This document shows positions 56,461 through 64,000 of a stretch of DNA of 64,000 bases, piece after piece; position 1 is the first letter of the stretch, and every line of letters starts with the position of its first letter. A model generated the notes under the pieces. That model saw nothing but the letters and a program-made list of their open reading frames with translations. It was not told the DNA's origin and searched no databases. The position numbers were made by a program, and so were the translations under genes. Source of the DNA: Pseudobutyrivibrio sp. (GTDB taxonomy: Bacteria; Bacillota; Clostridia; Lachnospirales; Lachnospiraceae); NCBI RefSeq assembly GCF_015057185.1, contig NZ_SVEV01000019.1, positions 1-64,000 on the forward strand, in the 5' to 3' direction.

Positions 56461-57044
56461 TGGATAGAAAGTTTACCTTGATTCGCCATGGCAAAACGGC
56501 AGGGAATTATGAAAAGAGATACATAGGAGTCACAGATGAGCAGATGACGCTGGATGGTGAAAATGAAATTAGACTCCGTGAGTATCCTGAAGCAGACATA
56601 GTTTATTCCAGCCCATTAAGTAGATGCATACGTACATCTAAAATTATTTATCCAACCAATGAAATAGTTATTGTAGAGGATTTGCGGGAAACTGATTTTG
56701 GACTTTTTGAGGGGAAAAACTATAAAGAGCTTTCCCATAACCCAGATTATATTGCCTGGATGGAAAGTGGCGGTGAGGATGCTTTCCCAGGTGGAGAAAG
56801 CAGAACTCAAGCGATTCAAAGAACAATGGAAGGCTTTGCAAAGGTTTTAGAGCAAAGTAAAAATTATAGGAGCATTTCAATTGTAGCTCACGGAGGAACG
56901 ATAATGGCTATACTCAGTGAGCTTTTTGGGGGAGAATATTATTCATATCATGTCGAAAACGGTGAGGGATATACTTTTGATTTATCATTTGATGGCATTT
57001 GTAGCGGGCTTTGTCCTAGATCTTTTCTTAGGGGATCCAATTAA
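56460..57044 (+). CDS. cobC: Alpha-ribazole phosphatase / histidine phosphatase
   Basis: 194-aa histidine phosphatase with LIRHGKTAGN near the N-terminus, SSPLSRC, and the second His in IVAHGGTIMAIL. Removes the phosphate from alpha-ribazole (or cobalamin) phosphate. Identification as CobC relies on operon context. Its end overlaps cbiB by about 50 nt. Confidence 0.85.
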   Translation: MDRKFTLIRHGKTAGNYEKRYIGVTDEQMTLDGENEIRLREYPEADIVYSSPLSRCIRTSKIIYPTNEIVIVEDLRETDFGLFEGKNYKELSHNPDYIAWMESGGEDAFPGGESRTQAIQRTMEGFAKVLEQSKNYRSISIVAHGGTIMAILSELFGGEYYSYHVENGEGYTFDLSFDGICSGLCPRSFLRGSN

Positions 57045-57960
57045 TTGGCCACATCCAATAAGATGGATTGGCAGTTTGATTGGATTTACCACAAGAGAAT
57101 TATTGGATAGAGCTGATAGAAGCTTAGATACTGATTCTATCCATAAACGCAAGAGGTTATATGGATTATTCTTAGTAATTATCGTAATCACGATATCAGG
57201 CGGGATTTCATTTTTACTCTTATTTAGCGCTTACACAATAAATACATTATTAGGGGTTATTATAGAAGCTATAATGACCTACTATTGCTTGGCTTCAAAG
57301 TCCTTATATTCTGAAAGCATGAAGGTTTTCCATGCCCTTAAAAATGAGGGGCTTGATTCTGGAAGAAGAGCGGTTTCTATGATTGTTGGTAGGGACACTG
57401 TAAACTTAGATCAAAATGGTGTAATTAAGGCGGCAGTTGAAACTGTGGCTGAAAACACATCTGACGGAGTTATTGCGCCTATGATTTATCTTGCTATAGG
57501 CGGTCCAGTTTTGGGATTCATTTACAAAGCGATTAATACAATGGATTCTATGGTAGGATATAAAAACGATAAGTATATGGATTTTGGCAGAATTGCAGCC
57601 AAGCTAGATGATATAGCAAACTTTATACCCGCTCGAATAAGTGCTTTATTAATGATTATTAGCTGTTTGTTTTTAGGAAGCCACTATAGTTTTTTTAGTG
57701 CAATTAGAATATATGCTAGAGACAGATATAATCATTCTAGCCCAAATTCAGCTCATACTGAAAGTGTATGTGCAGGGGCCTTAGGGCTTAGACTTGCAGG
57801 ACCAGCCAGTTATTTTGGAAAAACTATTAACAAGCCATTTATCGGAGATAATATAAGGACCATTCAGCTTGATGACATAAAAAGAGCAAATGTGCTTATG
57901 TTTGCTACAGCCTTTTTATGTCAGATTATTTGCATATTAATATTATTACTAGCTATTTAA
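56992..57960 (+). CDS. cbiB: Adenosylcobinamide-phosphate synthase
   Basis: 322-aa membrane protein attaching aminopropanol phosphate to cobyric acid. N-terminus LDLFLGDPINWPHPIRWIG is characteristic, as are GRDTVNLDQNGV, ETVAENTSDGVIAP and DRYNHSSPNSAHTES. The start is uncertain: ATG at 56992 fits the usual family N-terminus, TTG at 56977 has GAGGG eight bases upstream, and the frame stays open to 56917. Confidence 0.93.
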   Translation: MAFVAGFVLDLFLGDPINWPHPIRWIGSLIGFTTRELLDRADRSLDTDSIHKRKRLYGLFLVIIVITISGGISFLLLFSAYTINTLLGVIIEAIMTYYCLASKSLYSESMKVFHALKNEGLDSGRRAVSMIVGRDTVNLDQNGVIKAAVETVAENTSDGVIAPMIYLAIGGPVLGFIYKAINTMDSMVGYKNDKYMDFGRIAAKLDDIANFIPARISALLMIISCLFLGSHYSFFSAIRIYARDRYNHSSPNSAHTESVCAGALGLRLAGPASYFGKTINKPFIGDNIRTIQLDDIKRANVLMFATAFLCQIICILILLLAI

Positions 57961-57970
57961 GGAGTATGTC

Positions 57971-59014
57971 ATGCACGGTGGAGACATTTATAGAAACAAC
58001 ATACATTTTGACTATTCAGTAAACATCAATCCTTTAGGGGTCCCTCAAGAGGTTCAGTGGGTTCTCACAGAGGCAGCTTTACATGCTAATAAATATCCTG
58101 ATATTTTCCATGAGAGCTTAGTATCTGACACTTCAATGTTATTTGATGTGCCTGGACATCAGATTGTTTATGGAAATGGTGCTTCGGAATTGATAATGGC
58201 TATTTGCCATCACATTTTTCCTAAAAAGGTTATGCTTTTAGCACCTAGCTTCTCAGGCTATGAGTCTTGTATCAATGGTGCGGTTCCGAAATGTAATATT
58301 GTTTATCATTATTTACAGGAAGACAATGACTTTGAACTTCACCACAATATTGTTGAGCAGATAATGGTAGAAAAACCAAATCTATTATTCTTAACTAATC
58401 CTAACAATCCAAATGGAAGATTAATAGATGCCCAATTGCTTGAGGACATTATAGAGCAATGTGAAAAAGTAGGAACCACTGTGGTTGTAGATGAATGCTT
58501 TCTTCCTTTAACTGGTAGAGAAAAAGAATTATCCTTGGCATATCAATTAAATAAATATAAAGCACTTATTGTTCTTCGTGCCTTCACTAAAACATTTGCT
58601 ATTCCAGGCGTTAGACTTGGATATGCATTATGCTCTAAAAAGTCATTAGCAGATGGTCTAAGAGCTCATTTGCCTGAATGGAATTTATCTATATTTGCTC
58701 AGATGGCTGGAGCAGAATGCTTAAAGCATAGGGATTATGTTGACGAAGCTGTAAAAGTGATCGAAAAGGAAAGAGATTTCCTCACAGAATCATTACGCAA
58801 GCTGGGATTAAAAGTATTTAAATCTGATGCTAATTTTATAATGTTCAAATCTAATGATCCATTTCTTGTAGAAAAACTATTGGATTACAAAATAATGATT
58901 AGAGATTGTTCTGATTTTGTTGGGCTTAACCATGGTTACTATCGAATTGCAGTGAAACTACATAATGAAAATGAAGGCTTGCTCTCAGCCCTGGGAGACA
59001 TTGTAAATGGGTAA
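57971..59014 (+). CDS. cobD: Threonine-phosphate decarboxylase
   Basis: 347-aa fold-type I PLP enzyme giving (R)-1-amino-2-propanol phosphate for CbiB. MHGGDIYRN start, YGNGASELI, NPNNPNGR and the PLP lysine in RAFTKTFAIPGVRLGY. It resembles histidinol-phosphate aminotransferase, but operon position next to cbiB supports CobD. Last cobalamin gene of the run. Confidence 0.9.
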   Translation: MHGGDIYRNNIHFDYSVNINPLGVPQEVQWVLTEAALHANKYPDIFHESLVSDTSMLFDVPGHQIVYGNGASELIMAICHHIFPKKVMLLAPSFSGYESCINGAVPKCNIVYHYLQEDNDFELHHNIVEQIMVEKPNLLFLTNPNNPNGRLIDAQLLEDIIEQCEKVGTTVVVDECFLPLTGREKELSLAYQLNKYKALIVLRAFTKTFAIPGVRLGYALCSKKSLADGLRAHLPEWNLSIFAQMAGAECLKHRDYVDEAVKVIEKERDFLTESLRKLGLKVFKSDANFIMFKSNDPFLVEKLLDYKIMIRDCSDFVGLNHGYYRIAVKLHNENEGLLSALGDIVNG

Positions 59015-59017
59015 CTA

Positions 59018-59917
59018 ATGGAATATTTAAGCTTATCAGATTATTTAAAAAGTAAATATGGCTGCAAGGTTTACAAGCTATCTTTGACTAGTGGATGCAC
59101 TTGTCCTAATAGGGACGGCACAATTAGCACCGGAGGATGTATTTTTTGTTCTGAGGGTGGTTCAGGAGACTTTGCAGCAAAGGAATTAGACCTGGATAAC
59201 CAAATTGCATCTGCTAAAAAGCTGGTGGATGGTAAAATCTCTGCTAAGATTCCTGAAAATGAGAGAAAGTATATTGCTTATTTTCAATCCTATACAAATA
59301 CCTATGGGAATCAGGAGCGGTTGATGCAATTGTTTAGCCAGGTCCTTGCTTATCCTGAAATTGTTGGCTTGTCCATAGGCACTCGACCAGATTGCTTAAG
59401 TGATCAGATGATTTCTTTTCTTGCTGAGTTAAATCAGACAAAGGAAGTGTGGGTCGAGCTTGGACTTCAAACTATTCATGAGGATACTGCAAGACTTATA
59501 AATAGAGGATATGAGCTACCTGTATTTGAGGATTCCTACAAGAGACTTACTGATGCAGGTCTAAAGGTTGTTGTCCATGTGATACTTGGCTTACCTGGAG
59601 AAAGTGAAAAAGCTATTTTACAAACAGTTGAATATTTAGCAGGTTTAAATCCAACTCTTTTTGGAATTAAGCTTCAATTATTACATGTATTAAAAAATAC
59701 AGCTTTGGCTGAAATGTATGAAAAAGAACCATTTCATATATTTGAGCTGGAGGAATATTGCGAGTTAGTTTGCAAATGTCTTAAATTAGTTCCACCTGAA
59801 ACAGTTATACATAGATTAACTGGAGATGGACCCAAAAAACTCTTAATTGCTCCTATTTGGAGCGGTAATAAAAAGGTTGTTATTAATACAATGAGACGAT
59901 ATATTACAAAAATGTGA
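59018..59917 (+). CDS. TIGR01212-family radical SAM protein (YhcC-like)
   Basis: 299 aa with an atypically spaced radical SAM cluster: CTCPNRDGTISTGGCIFC, in the pattern of YhcC-type proteins, and GTRPDCLSD and ELGLQTIHEDTA further on. Function of the family is not settled. It starts three bases after cobD and may be co-transcribed with the B12 operon without being part of the pathway. Confidence 0.85.
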   Translation: MEYLSLSDYLKSKYGCKVYKLSLTSGCTCPNRDGTISTGGCIFCSEGGSGDFAAKELDLDNQIASAKKLVDGKISAKIPENERKYIAYFQSYTNTYGNQERLMQLFSQVLAYPEIVGLSIGTRPDCLSDQMISFLAELNQTKEVWVELGLQTIHEDTARLINRGYELPVFEDSYKRLTDAGLKVVVHVILGLPGESEKAILQTVEYLAGLNPTLFGIKLQLLHVLKNTALAEMYEKEPFHIFELEEYCELVCKCLKLVPPETVIHRLTGDGPKKLLIAPIWSGNKKVVINTMRRYITKM

Positions 59918-59927
59918 AAAAATTGTG

Positions 59928-59956
59928 TTGACATCGTGAGAACTATGTTATAAAAT
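59928..59956 (+). promoter_or_regulatory. Promoter of the orphan 140-aa gene
   Basis: Perfect TTGACA (59928-59933), 17-bp spacer, TAAAAT (59951-59956), starting ten bases after the previous stop. A strong-looking promoter for a single small gene. Confidence 0.75.
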
Positions 59957-60010
59957 TTCCATGTTTCTATAATAATATCGGTTTTGTAATTGTATTTATT
60001 AGGAGTTTTT

Positions 60011-60433
60011 ATGATTACAGTTCGCACAAAAAAGAGAATTGGAATGGGTCAGATGCAGTTAACTGGCCGTCAGGAAGAGAACTTTGTTATTAATTTAGGA
60101 CAAAGTTTATTAGATTTTGTTGAAAAATATTCTGAGGAAGAGGATTATAAATCATCAATTCTTTATGGTACAGTTGGTGAGCTTGTTCAGAATAAAGATA
60201 TTGATGGAATAAAGAAGCTATTTAAAAACATCCAGGTGTTTGGTACATATGACAAGGTTACAGGCATGACTACCAAATACAAAAACATTTCTACAGCTTG
60301 TGGTCTTACTTATAATGGTACTGTTTTTGAAGGACGTCCAGATGAAAAGACTGAGCTTGACAGAATTGTTTCACATACATGTGCTATGTGCTCTAAGCAG
60401 GGTGATGAGTTTATCGGAAAGCTTCTTGCTTAA
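60011..60433 (+). CDS. Conserved-looking hypothetical protein, 140 aa
   Basis: Not recognised. A soluble, mixed-charge protein without signal peptide or membrane segment; an N-terminal basic stretch (TVRTKKRIGMGQMQ), a central helical region (about 20-75) and a C-terminal HTCAMCSKQ with a CxxC pair that could bind metal or be redox active. Start at 60011 follows AGGAG; the frame to 59990 lacks an RBS. It has its own consensus promoter and a terminator, so it is a monocistronic and possibly well-expressed gene. Confidence 0.75.
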   Translation: MITVRTKKRIGMGQMQLTGRQEENFVINLGQSLLDFVEKYSEEEDYKSSILYGTVGELVQNKDIDGIKKLFKNIQVFGTYDKVTGMTTKYKNISTACGLTYNGTVFEGRPDEKTELDRIVSHTCAMCSKQGDEFIGKLLA

Positions 60434-60468
60434 TCCATTGCAGATTATTATATTATATATCAAAGAAT

Positions 60469-60508
60469 AAAGTTGGTTTTTGAGTTTTCTCAGGCCAACT
60501 TTTTTTAT
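60469..60508 (+). terminator. Terminator of the orphan gene
   Basis: AAGTTGG/CCAACTT (60470-60476 with 60495-60501) enclosing a smaller TGAG/CTCA stem, followed by seven Ts. Confidence 0.88.
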
Positions 60509-60537
60509 TAGATTAATGGATTCACAGGGGATATGAG

Positions 60538-61788
60538 ATGGCTGATAGATTGATTTTTCATATAGATGTAAATAGTGCTTTTGTTTCTTGGTCAGCGGTT
60601 GAACAACTGAATAATGGAGGTATTGATTTGCGCCAGGTGCCTTCTATTGTGGGCGGTGACCCAAAATCTAGAACAGGTATTGTTGCAGCTAAATCTATTC
60701 CAGCTAAAAAGTATGGGATTGTTACAGGAGAACCAGTGAGCCAAGCCCTTCGCAAATGTCCTAATTTAGTTATAGCCAAATCAAACTTTAATTGGTATGT
60801 TAAGTGCTCTAGAGCATTTAAGGTTATTTGTCAGGAATATACACCTACGATGCAATCCTTTTCAATAGATGAGGTGTTCTTAGATATGTCGGGAATGCAT
60901 TACATTTATCCTGATCCTATTGCTACGGCAAATGAGATAAAGGACAGAATCTATAATGAGCTTGGTTTTACAGTAAATGTAGGTATAGGTGAAAATAAGC
61001 TTTGCGCCAAAATGGCCAGCGATTTTGAAAAGCCAAATAAAGTACATACATTATTTCCTGATGAAATAAAAGCTAAAATGTGGCCTCTTCCTGTAGGTGA
61101 ATTATTTACCTGTGGAAAATCTTCAGCAGCTAAATTAAAATCCTTTAACATTAACACTATTGGACAGCTGGCAAATGCTTCAATGGAAGAGCTTTCTATG
61201 CTTTTTAGTCCAAAGGGAGCTTTGCATTTTCATCAATATGCTAATGGAATTGACGATTCACCAGTGGTGGATGAGCCTGAGGATGCAAAGGGCTATTCCG
61301 CCGAGACCACAGTGGAAGAGGATTTGGTGGATATAGAAAGTATTAATAGATTGCTTTTAGCTCAGGCAGATGTGGTGACAGCCAGGATGAGGGCTGATGA
61401 TGGTAAATGTAGATGTGTGGGAGTGACATATAGAACTCTAGATTTTACAAACAAATCTCACCAACGAAAAATTGAGGTTGCCACAGATGTAACAGATGAA
61501 ATTTATAAAATAGCAAAAGAGCTTATTAAAGAAAGCTGGCATGGAGAGCCTATTAGACTACTGGGGCTATCAATAACAGATATCGATAGAGATGGTTTTG
61601 AGCAACTATCATTGTTCCAAGATGAAAATAAAGAGAAGAGAAAAGCACTAGACTCGACTCTTGATTCAATCAGAGGTAGATTTGGAAATGGGGCAGTTCA
61701 AAGAGCTAGTACCCTTGATACAGCAGGTAGAATTAACAGGAAGTTCAAAGCGGAGCAAGACTTAAAAAATGAAGGAAAGAGACCTTGA
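60538..61788 (+). CDS. dinB: Y-family DNA polymerase (Pol IV type)
   Basis: 416-aa translesion polymerase. Metal ligands in HIDVNSAF and SIDEVFLD; helix-hairpin-helix and little-finger domains follow. QLSLF near residue 360 is a good beta-clamp-binding motif. The N-terminal DVNSAFVSW form is the Clostridia variant of the E. coli DMDSFYAS segment. No LexA box was recognised upstream. Confidence 0.92.
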   Translation: MADRLIFHIDVNSAFVSWSAVEQLNNGGIDLRQVPSIVGGDPKSRTGIVAAKSIPAKKYGIVTGEPVSQALRKCPNLVIAKSNFNWYVKCSRAFKVICQEYTPTMQSFSIDEVFLDMSGMHYIYPDPIATANEIKDRIYNELGFTVNVGIGENKLCAKMASDFEKPNKVHTLFPDEIKAKMWPLPVGELFTCGKSSAAKLKSFNINTIGQLANASMEELSMLFSPKGALHFHQYANGIDDSPVVDEPEDAKGYSAETTVEEDLVDIESINRLLLAQADVVTARMRADDGKCRCVGVTYRTLDFTNKSHQRKIEVATDVTDEIYKIAKELIKESWHGEPIRLLGLSITDIDRDGFEQLSLFQDENKEKRKALDSTLDSIRGRFGNGAVQRASTLDTAGRINRKFKAEQDLKNEGKRP

Positions 61789-61811
61789 GTTTATACACAG
61801 TTTTTGGGCAT

Positions 61812-61825
61812 TGGTAACGTTTTCA
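61812..61825. promoter_or_regulatory. cre-like site 1 upstream of the PTS gene
   Basis: TGGTAACGTTTTCA agrees with the CcpA consensus TGWAANCGNTNWCA at 12 of 14 positions. It lies about 40 bp upstream of the -35 box, a position seen for CcpA activation as well as repression. Confidence 0.5.
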
Positions 61826-61835
61826 ATATTTTTTA

Positions 61836-61849
61836 CTTAAACGTTTACG
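61836..61849. promoter_or_regulatory. cre-like site 2 upstream of the PTS gene
   Basis: CTTAAACGTTTACG, 11 of 14 to the cre consensus, centred on the palindrome AAACGTTT, 24 bp after site 1. Two spaced LacI/CcpA-type half-turn sites suggest control by a LacI-family factor. Confidence 0.45.
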
Positions 61850-61865
61850 AAAATTCGAAAATCTA

Positions 61866-61894
61866 TTGACAACAATTAAATTACATGGTATCTT
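61866..61894 (+). promoter_or_regulatory. Promoter of the PTS gene
   Basis: Perfect TTGACA (61866-61871), 17-bp spacer, TATCTT (61889-61894) with extended TG at 61886-61887. Confidence 0.75.
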
Positions 61895-61900
61895 CTCAAA

Positions 61901-61983
61901 CGTAGTGTGTAACTTGTAACCAATCAAGGCACGAACTATACATAATAACTTTTAGTATTTATGTGGGTTCGTGTCTTTTTTTA
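61901..61983 (+). promoter_or_regulatory. RAT-type antiterminator and terminator in the PTS leader
   Basis: Sequence GTGTAACTTGTAACCAATCA followed by AGGCACGA resembles the ribonucleic antiterminator (RAT) bound by BglG/GlcT proteins in the B. subtilis ptsG leader (GTGTTACT...ATCAGGCATGA). Its 3' part is the 5' arm of a terminator GGCACGAAC/GTTCGTGTC (61928-61936 with 61967-61975, one G-T) with seven Ts. Sugar-dependent antitermination by a GlcT/LicT-type protein is therefore likely; the gene for that protein is not in the window. Confidence 0.72.
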
Positions 61984-62070
61984 TGCTTTTTTACCCATCA
62001 CCTAGCATTAAAAAAGACGAAACAATTCACATAGGTACGACAAAATTTTTCATGTATAGGAGATAAAAAA

Positions 62071-64000
62071 ATGAAAGACAAATTATTCGGTGTATTGCAG
62101 CGTGTAGGAAGATCCTTCATGCTCCCAATCGCAATCCTTCCAGTAGCAGGTTTGCTTCTTGGAATCGGTGGTTCATTCACAAACTCAACAATGCTTGAGA
62201 CATACCACCTCACATCACTTTTAGGACCTGGAACAGTAGGTAACGCTATTCTTACTGTTATGAATGACGCAGGTAACATTGTATTTGCTAACTTACCAAT
62301 CATCTTTGCTATCGGTTGTGCAATCGGTATGGCAAAGAAGGAGAAGGAAGTAGCAGCTTTAGCAGCAGCAATTGCATTCTTAATCATGCATGCTTCAATC
62401 GGCGCTATGATCACAATCAATGGCGGAACAGAGAAGATGCTTGATGGTACAGTAGCTTCAGTTTGCGGTATCACATCATTACAGATGGGTGTATTTGGTG
62501 GTATGATCGTAGGACTTGGTGTTGCTGCGCTTCACAATCGTTTCTATAAGATTCAGCTTCCACAGGTATTATCATTCTTCGGTGGTACAAGATTCGTTCC
62601 TATCATCTCTGGTTTGGTATATACAGCTGTTGGTATGCTTATGTTCTTTGTATGGCCATTCGTTCAGCAGGGAATCTACGCATTAGGAGCACACGTTCTT
62701 GAGTCTGGATACGCTGGAACATGGTTCTACGGATTAATGGAAAGACTTCTTATTCCATTCGGTCTTCACCATGTATTCTACCTTCCATTCTGGCAGACAG
62801 CCCTTGGCGGAACATTCGTTGTTGATGGAAATGTTATCGAAGGTGCTCAGAACATCTTCTTCGCACAGCTTGGTGCACACGAGGAAATTAGTCACTTTGC
62901 AGTTTCAGCTACAAGATTCATGTCTGGTAAGTTCCCACTCATGATTTTTGGTCTTCCTGGAGCAGCACTTGCTATGTACAGAACAGCTCTTCCTGAGAAG
63001 AGAAAGGAAGTAGGAGGTCTTCTTCTTTCAGCAGCTCTTACTTCAATGCTTACTGGTATCACAGAGCCAATCGAGTTCACATTCTTATTTGTAGCTCCAG
63101 CTCTTTACGGTATCCACTGCGTATTCGCTGGTGCAGCTTACATGCTTATGCACATGCTTGGCGTAGGTGTAGGTATGACATTCTCAGGCGGTCTTATCGA
63201 CTTAACATTATTCGGTATTATGCAGGGTAATGCAAAGACTAGCTGGGTAATGGTTCCACTTGTTGGTATCGGTTACTTTGTAGTTTACTATTTCTTATTC
63301 AGCTTCCTTATCAAGAAGTTTGACCTTAAGACTCCTGGTCGTGATGCTGATGAAGAAGTTAAGCTTTACAGACGTTCTGATTACAATGCAAAGAAGGAGT
63401 CTGTTTCAGACAACACTTCTGAGAAAATTACAAATGGTCTTGGTGGAAAGGCAAACATCTCTGATGTAGATTGCTGTGCAACAAGACTTCGTATTACAGT
63501 TAAGAAGTCTGAGCTTGTAAATGATGCTATGCTCAAGGCTACAGGCGCTTCTGGTGTAGTACACAAGGGTAACGGCGTTCAGATTATTTATGGACCACAC
63601 GTTACAGTTATCAAGTCAAATCTTGAAGATTATCTTGAGACTGCTCCAAATGTTGAATATAATGGAGCAAACGAGACAGTTGCTGAGGAGGCAAAGGCAG
63701 AGGAATCTGCAGAGCCAACAGGCAAGGTTGTTAAGACAGTTGTTCTTGGTAGCCCACTTACAGGTGTAGCTGCAGATTTAGCAGAGACTCCAGATGATGT
63801 TTTCGCACAGAAGATGATGGGTGATGGTGCGGTTGTTACTCCTAATGATGGTAAGGTTGTAGCTCCTGCAGACGGAACAGTTGTATTTGTATTTGACACA
63901 AAGCATGCTATCGGATTCAAGACAGATGATGATGTAGCTATGCTTCTTCACTTCGGTATTGACACAGTTAAGCTTAAGGGTGAAGGCTTCAATGTTCACG
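62071..64000 (+). CDS. ptsG: PTS glucose-type transporter EIICBA (partial, runs off window)
   Basis: Open frame to the window end, 643 codons seen. EIIC (about 1-415): FGVLQRVGRSFMLPIAILPVAG, GLHHVFYLPFW and ITEPIEFTF, the substrate-binding glutamate motif. EIIB (about 445-530) with the phosphorylated Cys in DVDCCATRLRI. EIIA from about residue 558 (VLGSPLTGV) with active His in LLHFGIDTVKL. Phosphorylates glucose or N-acetylglucosamine during import; the two cannot be separated with certainty, though order C-B-A and GlcT-type RAT favour glucose. RBS AGGAG. Confidence 0.92.
   Translation, partial: MKDKLFGVLQRVGRSFMLPIAILPVAGLLLGIGGSFTNSTMLETYHLTSLLGPGTVGNAILTVMNDAGNIVFANLPIIFAIGCAIGMAKKEKEVAALAAAIAFLIMHASIGAMITINGGTEKMLDGTVASVCGITSLQMGVFGGMIVGLGVAALHNRFYKIQLPQVLSFFGGTRFVPIISGLVYTAVGMLMFFVWPFVQQGIYALGAHVLESGYAGTWFYGLMERLLIPFGLHHVFYLPFWQTALGGTFVVDGNVIEGAQNIFFAQLGAHEEISHFAVSATRFMSGKFPLMIFGLPGAALAMYRTALPEKRKEVGGLLLSAALTSMLTGITEPIEFTFLFVAPALYGIHCVFAGAAYMLMHMLGVGVGMTFSGGLIDLTLFGIMQGNAKTSWVMVPLVGIGYFVVYYFLFSFLIKKFDLKTPGRDADEEVKLYRRSDYNAKKESVSDNTSEKITNGLGGKANISDVDCCATRLRITVKKSELVNDAMLKATGASGVVHKGNGVQIIYGPHVTVIKSNLEDYLETAPNVEYNGANETVAEEAKAEESAEPTGKVVKTVVLGSPLTGVAADLAETPDDVFAQKMMGDGAVVTPNDGKVVAPADGTVVFVFDTKHAIGFKTDDDVAMLLHFGIDTVKLKGEGFNVH

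Noticed and set aside
1-64000. CRISPR arrays, tRNA or rRNA genes, prophage
   Set aside because: No regularly spaced repeats, cloverleaf sequences with CCA-type ends, rRNA stretches or phage structural genes were seen.

Overview
The window looks like chromosomal DNA from an AT-rich, anaerobic, Gram-positive Clostridia member. The best guess is Lachnospiraceae of the Butyrivibrio/Pseudobutyrivibrio type. This is inferred from low GC, strong AGGAGG-type ribosome binding sites, a type III glutamine synthetase, a Trp T-box, lipoprotein-rich ABC systems and a complete-looking anaerobic cobalamin operon. All genes but two are on the + strand. No tRNA, rRNA, CRISPR array or prophage is visible, and the only mobile-element trace is a possible IS200/IS605-type end at the left edge.

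Layout. 1-7250: ribose module (rbsK, rbsR, rbsB, DUF2291 lipoprotein, rbsA, rbsC, rbsD); one palindrome sits upstream of both rbsR and rbsB, so RbsR probably controls itself and the transporter. 7353-14167: Trp T-box followed by trpD-C-FB-A-E-G, with trpF and trpB fused and E-G at the end. 14309-15964: chemotaxis receptor. 16050-28007: nitrogen assimilation (gltB, gltD, asnB, type III GS, ammonium channel fused to PII). The gltB and asnB leaders each carry a terminator whose 5' arm overlaps a short hexaloop hairpin of ANTAR-target type; the asnB and glnA leaders share a second, unrecognised structured element. 28044-30403: a CGCAxxGCC protein, BioY, a hotdog thioesterase, and QueT under a preQ1-I riboswitch. 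30431-39191: argS, an rRNA m5C methyltransferase, a YitT-family protein, a TetM-like ribosomal GTPase fused to a Rae1/YacP-type nuclease, and an EAL-domain protein. 39192-59014: a B12 riboswitch followed by a run of about 20 genes for tetrapyrrole/corrinoid capture and cobalamin synthesis. 59018-61788: a radical SAM protein, an orphan small protein and a Y-family polymerase. 61812-64000: cre-like sites, a RAT/terminator leader and a PTS glucose-type EIICBA gene cut by the window end.

The genes form biosynthetic and uptake modules controlled mainly at the RNA level: T-box, antitermination hairpins, preQ1-I, B12 and RAT. The least explained items are the GTPase-Rae1 fusion, the shared asnB/glnA leader element, the two ANTAR-like attenuators, and the surface-anchored CbiK with NEAT-like lipoproteins at the head of the B12 operon. 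cbiL and a corrinoid adenosyltransferase are not in this window and must lie elsewhere if the pathway is complete.
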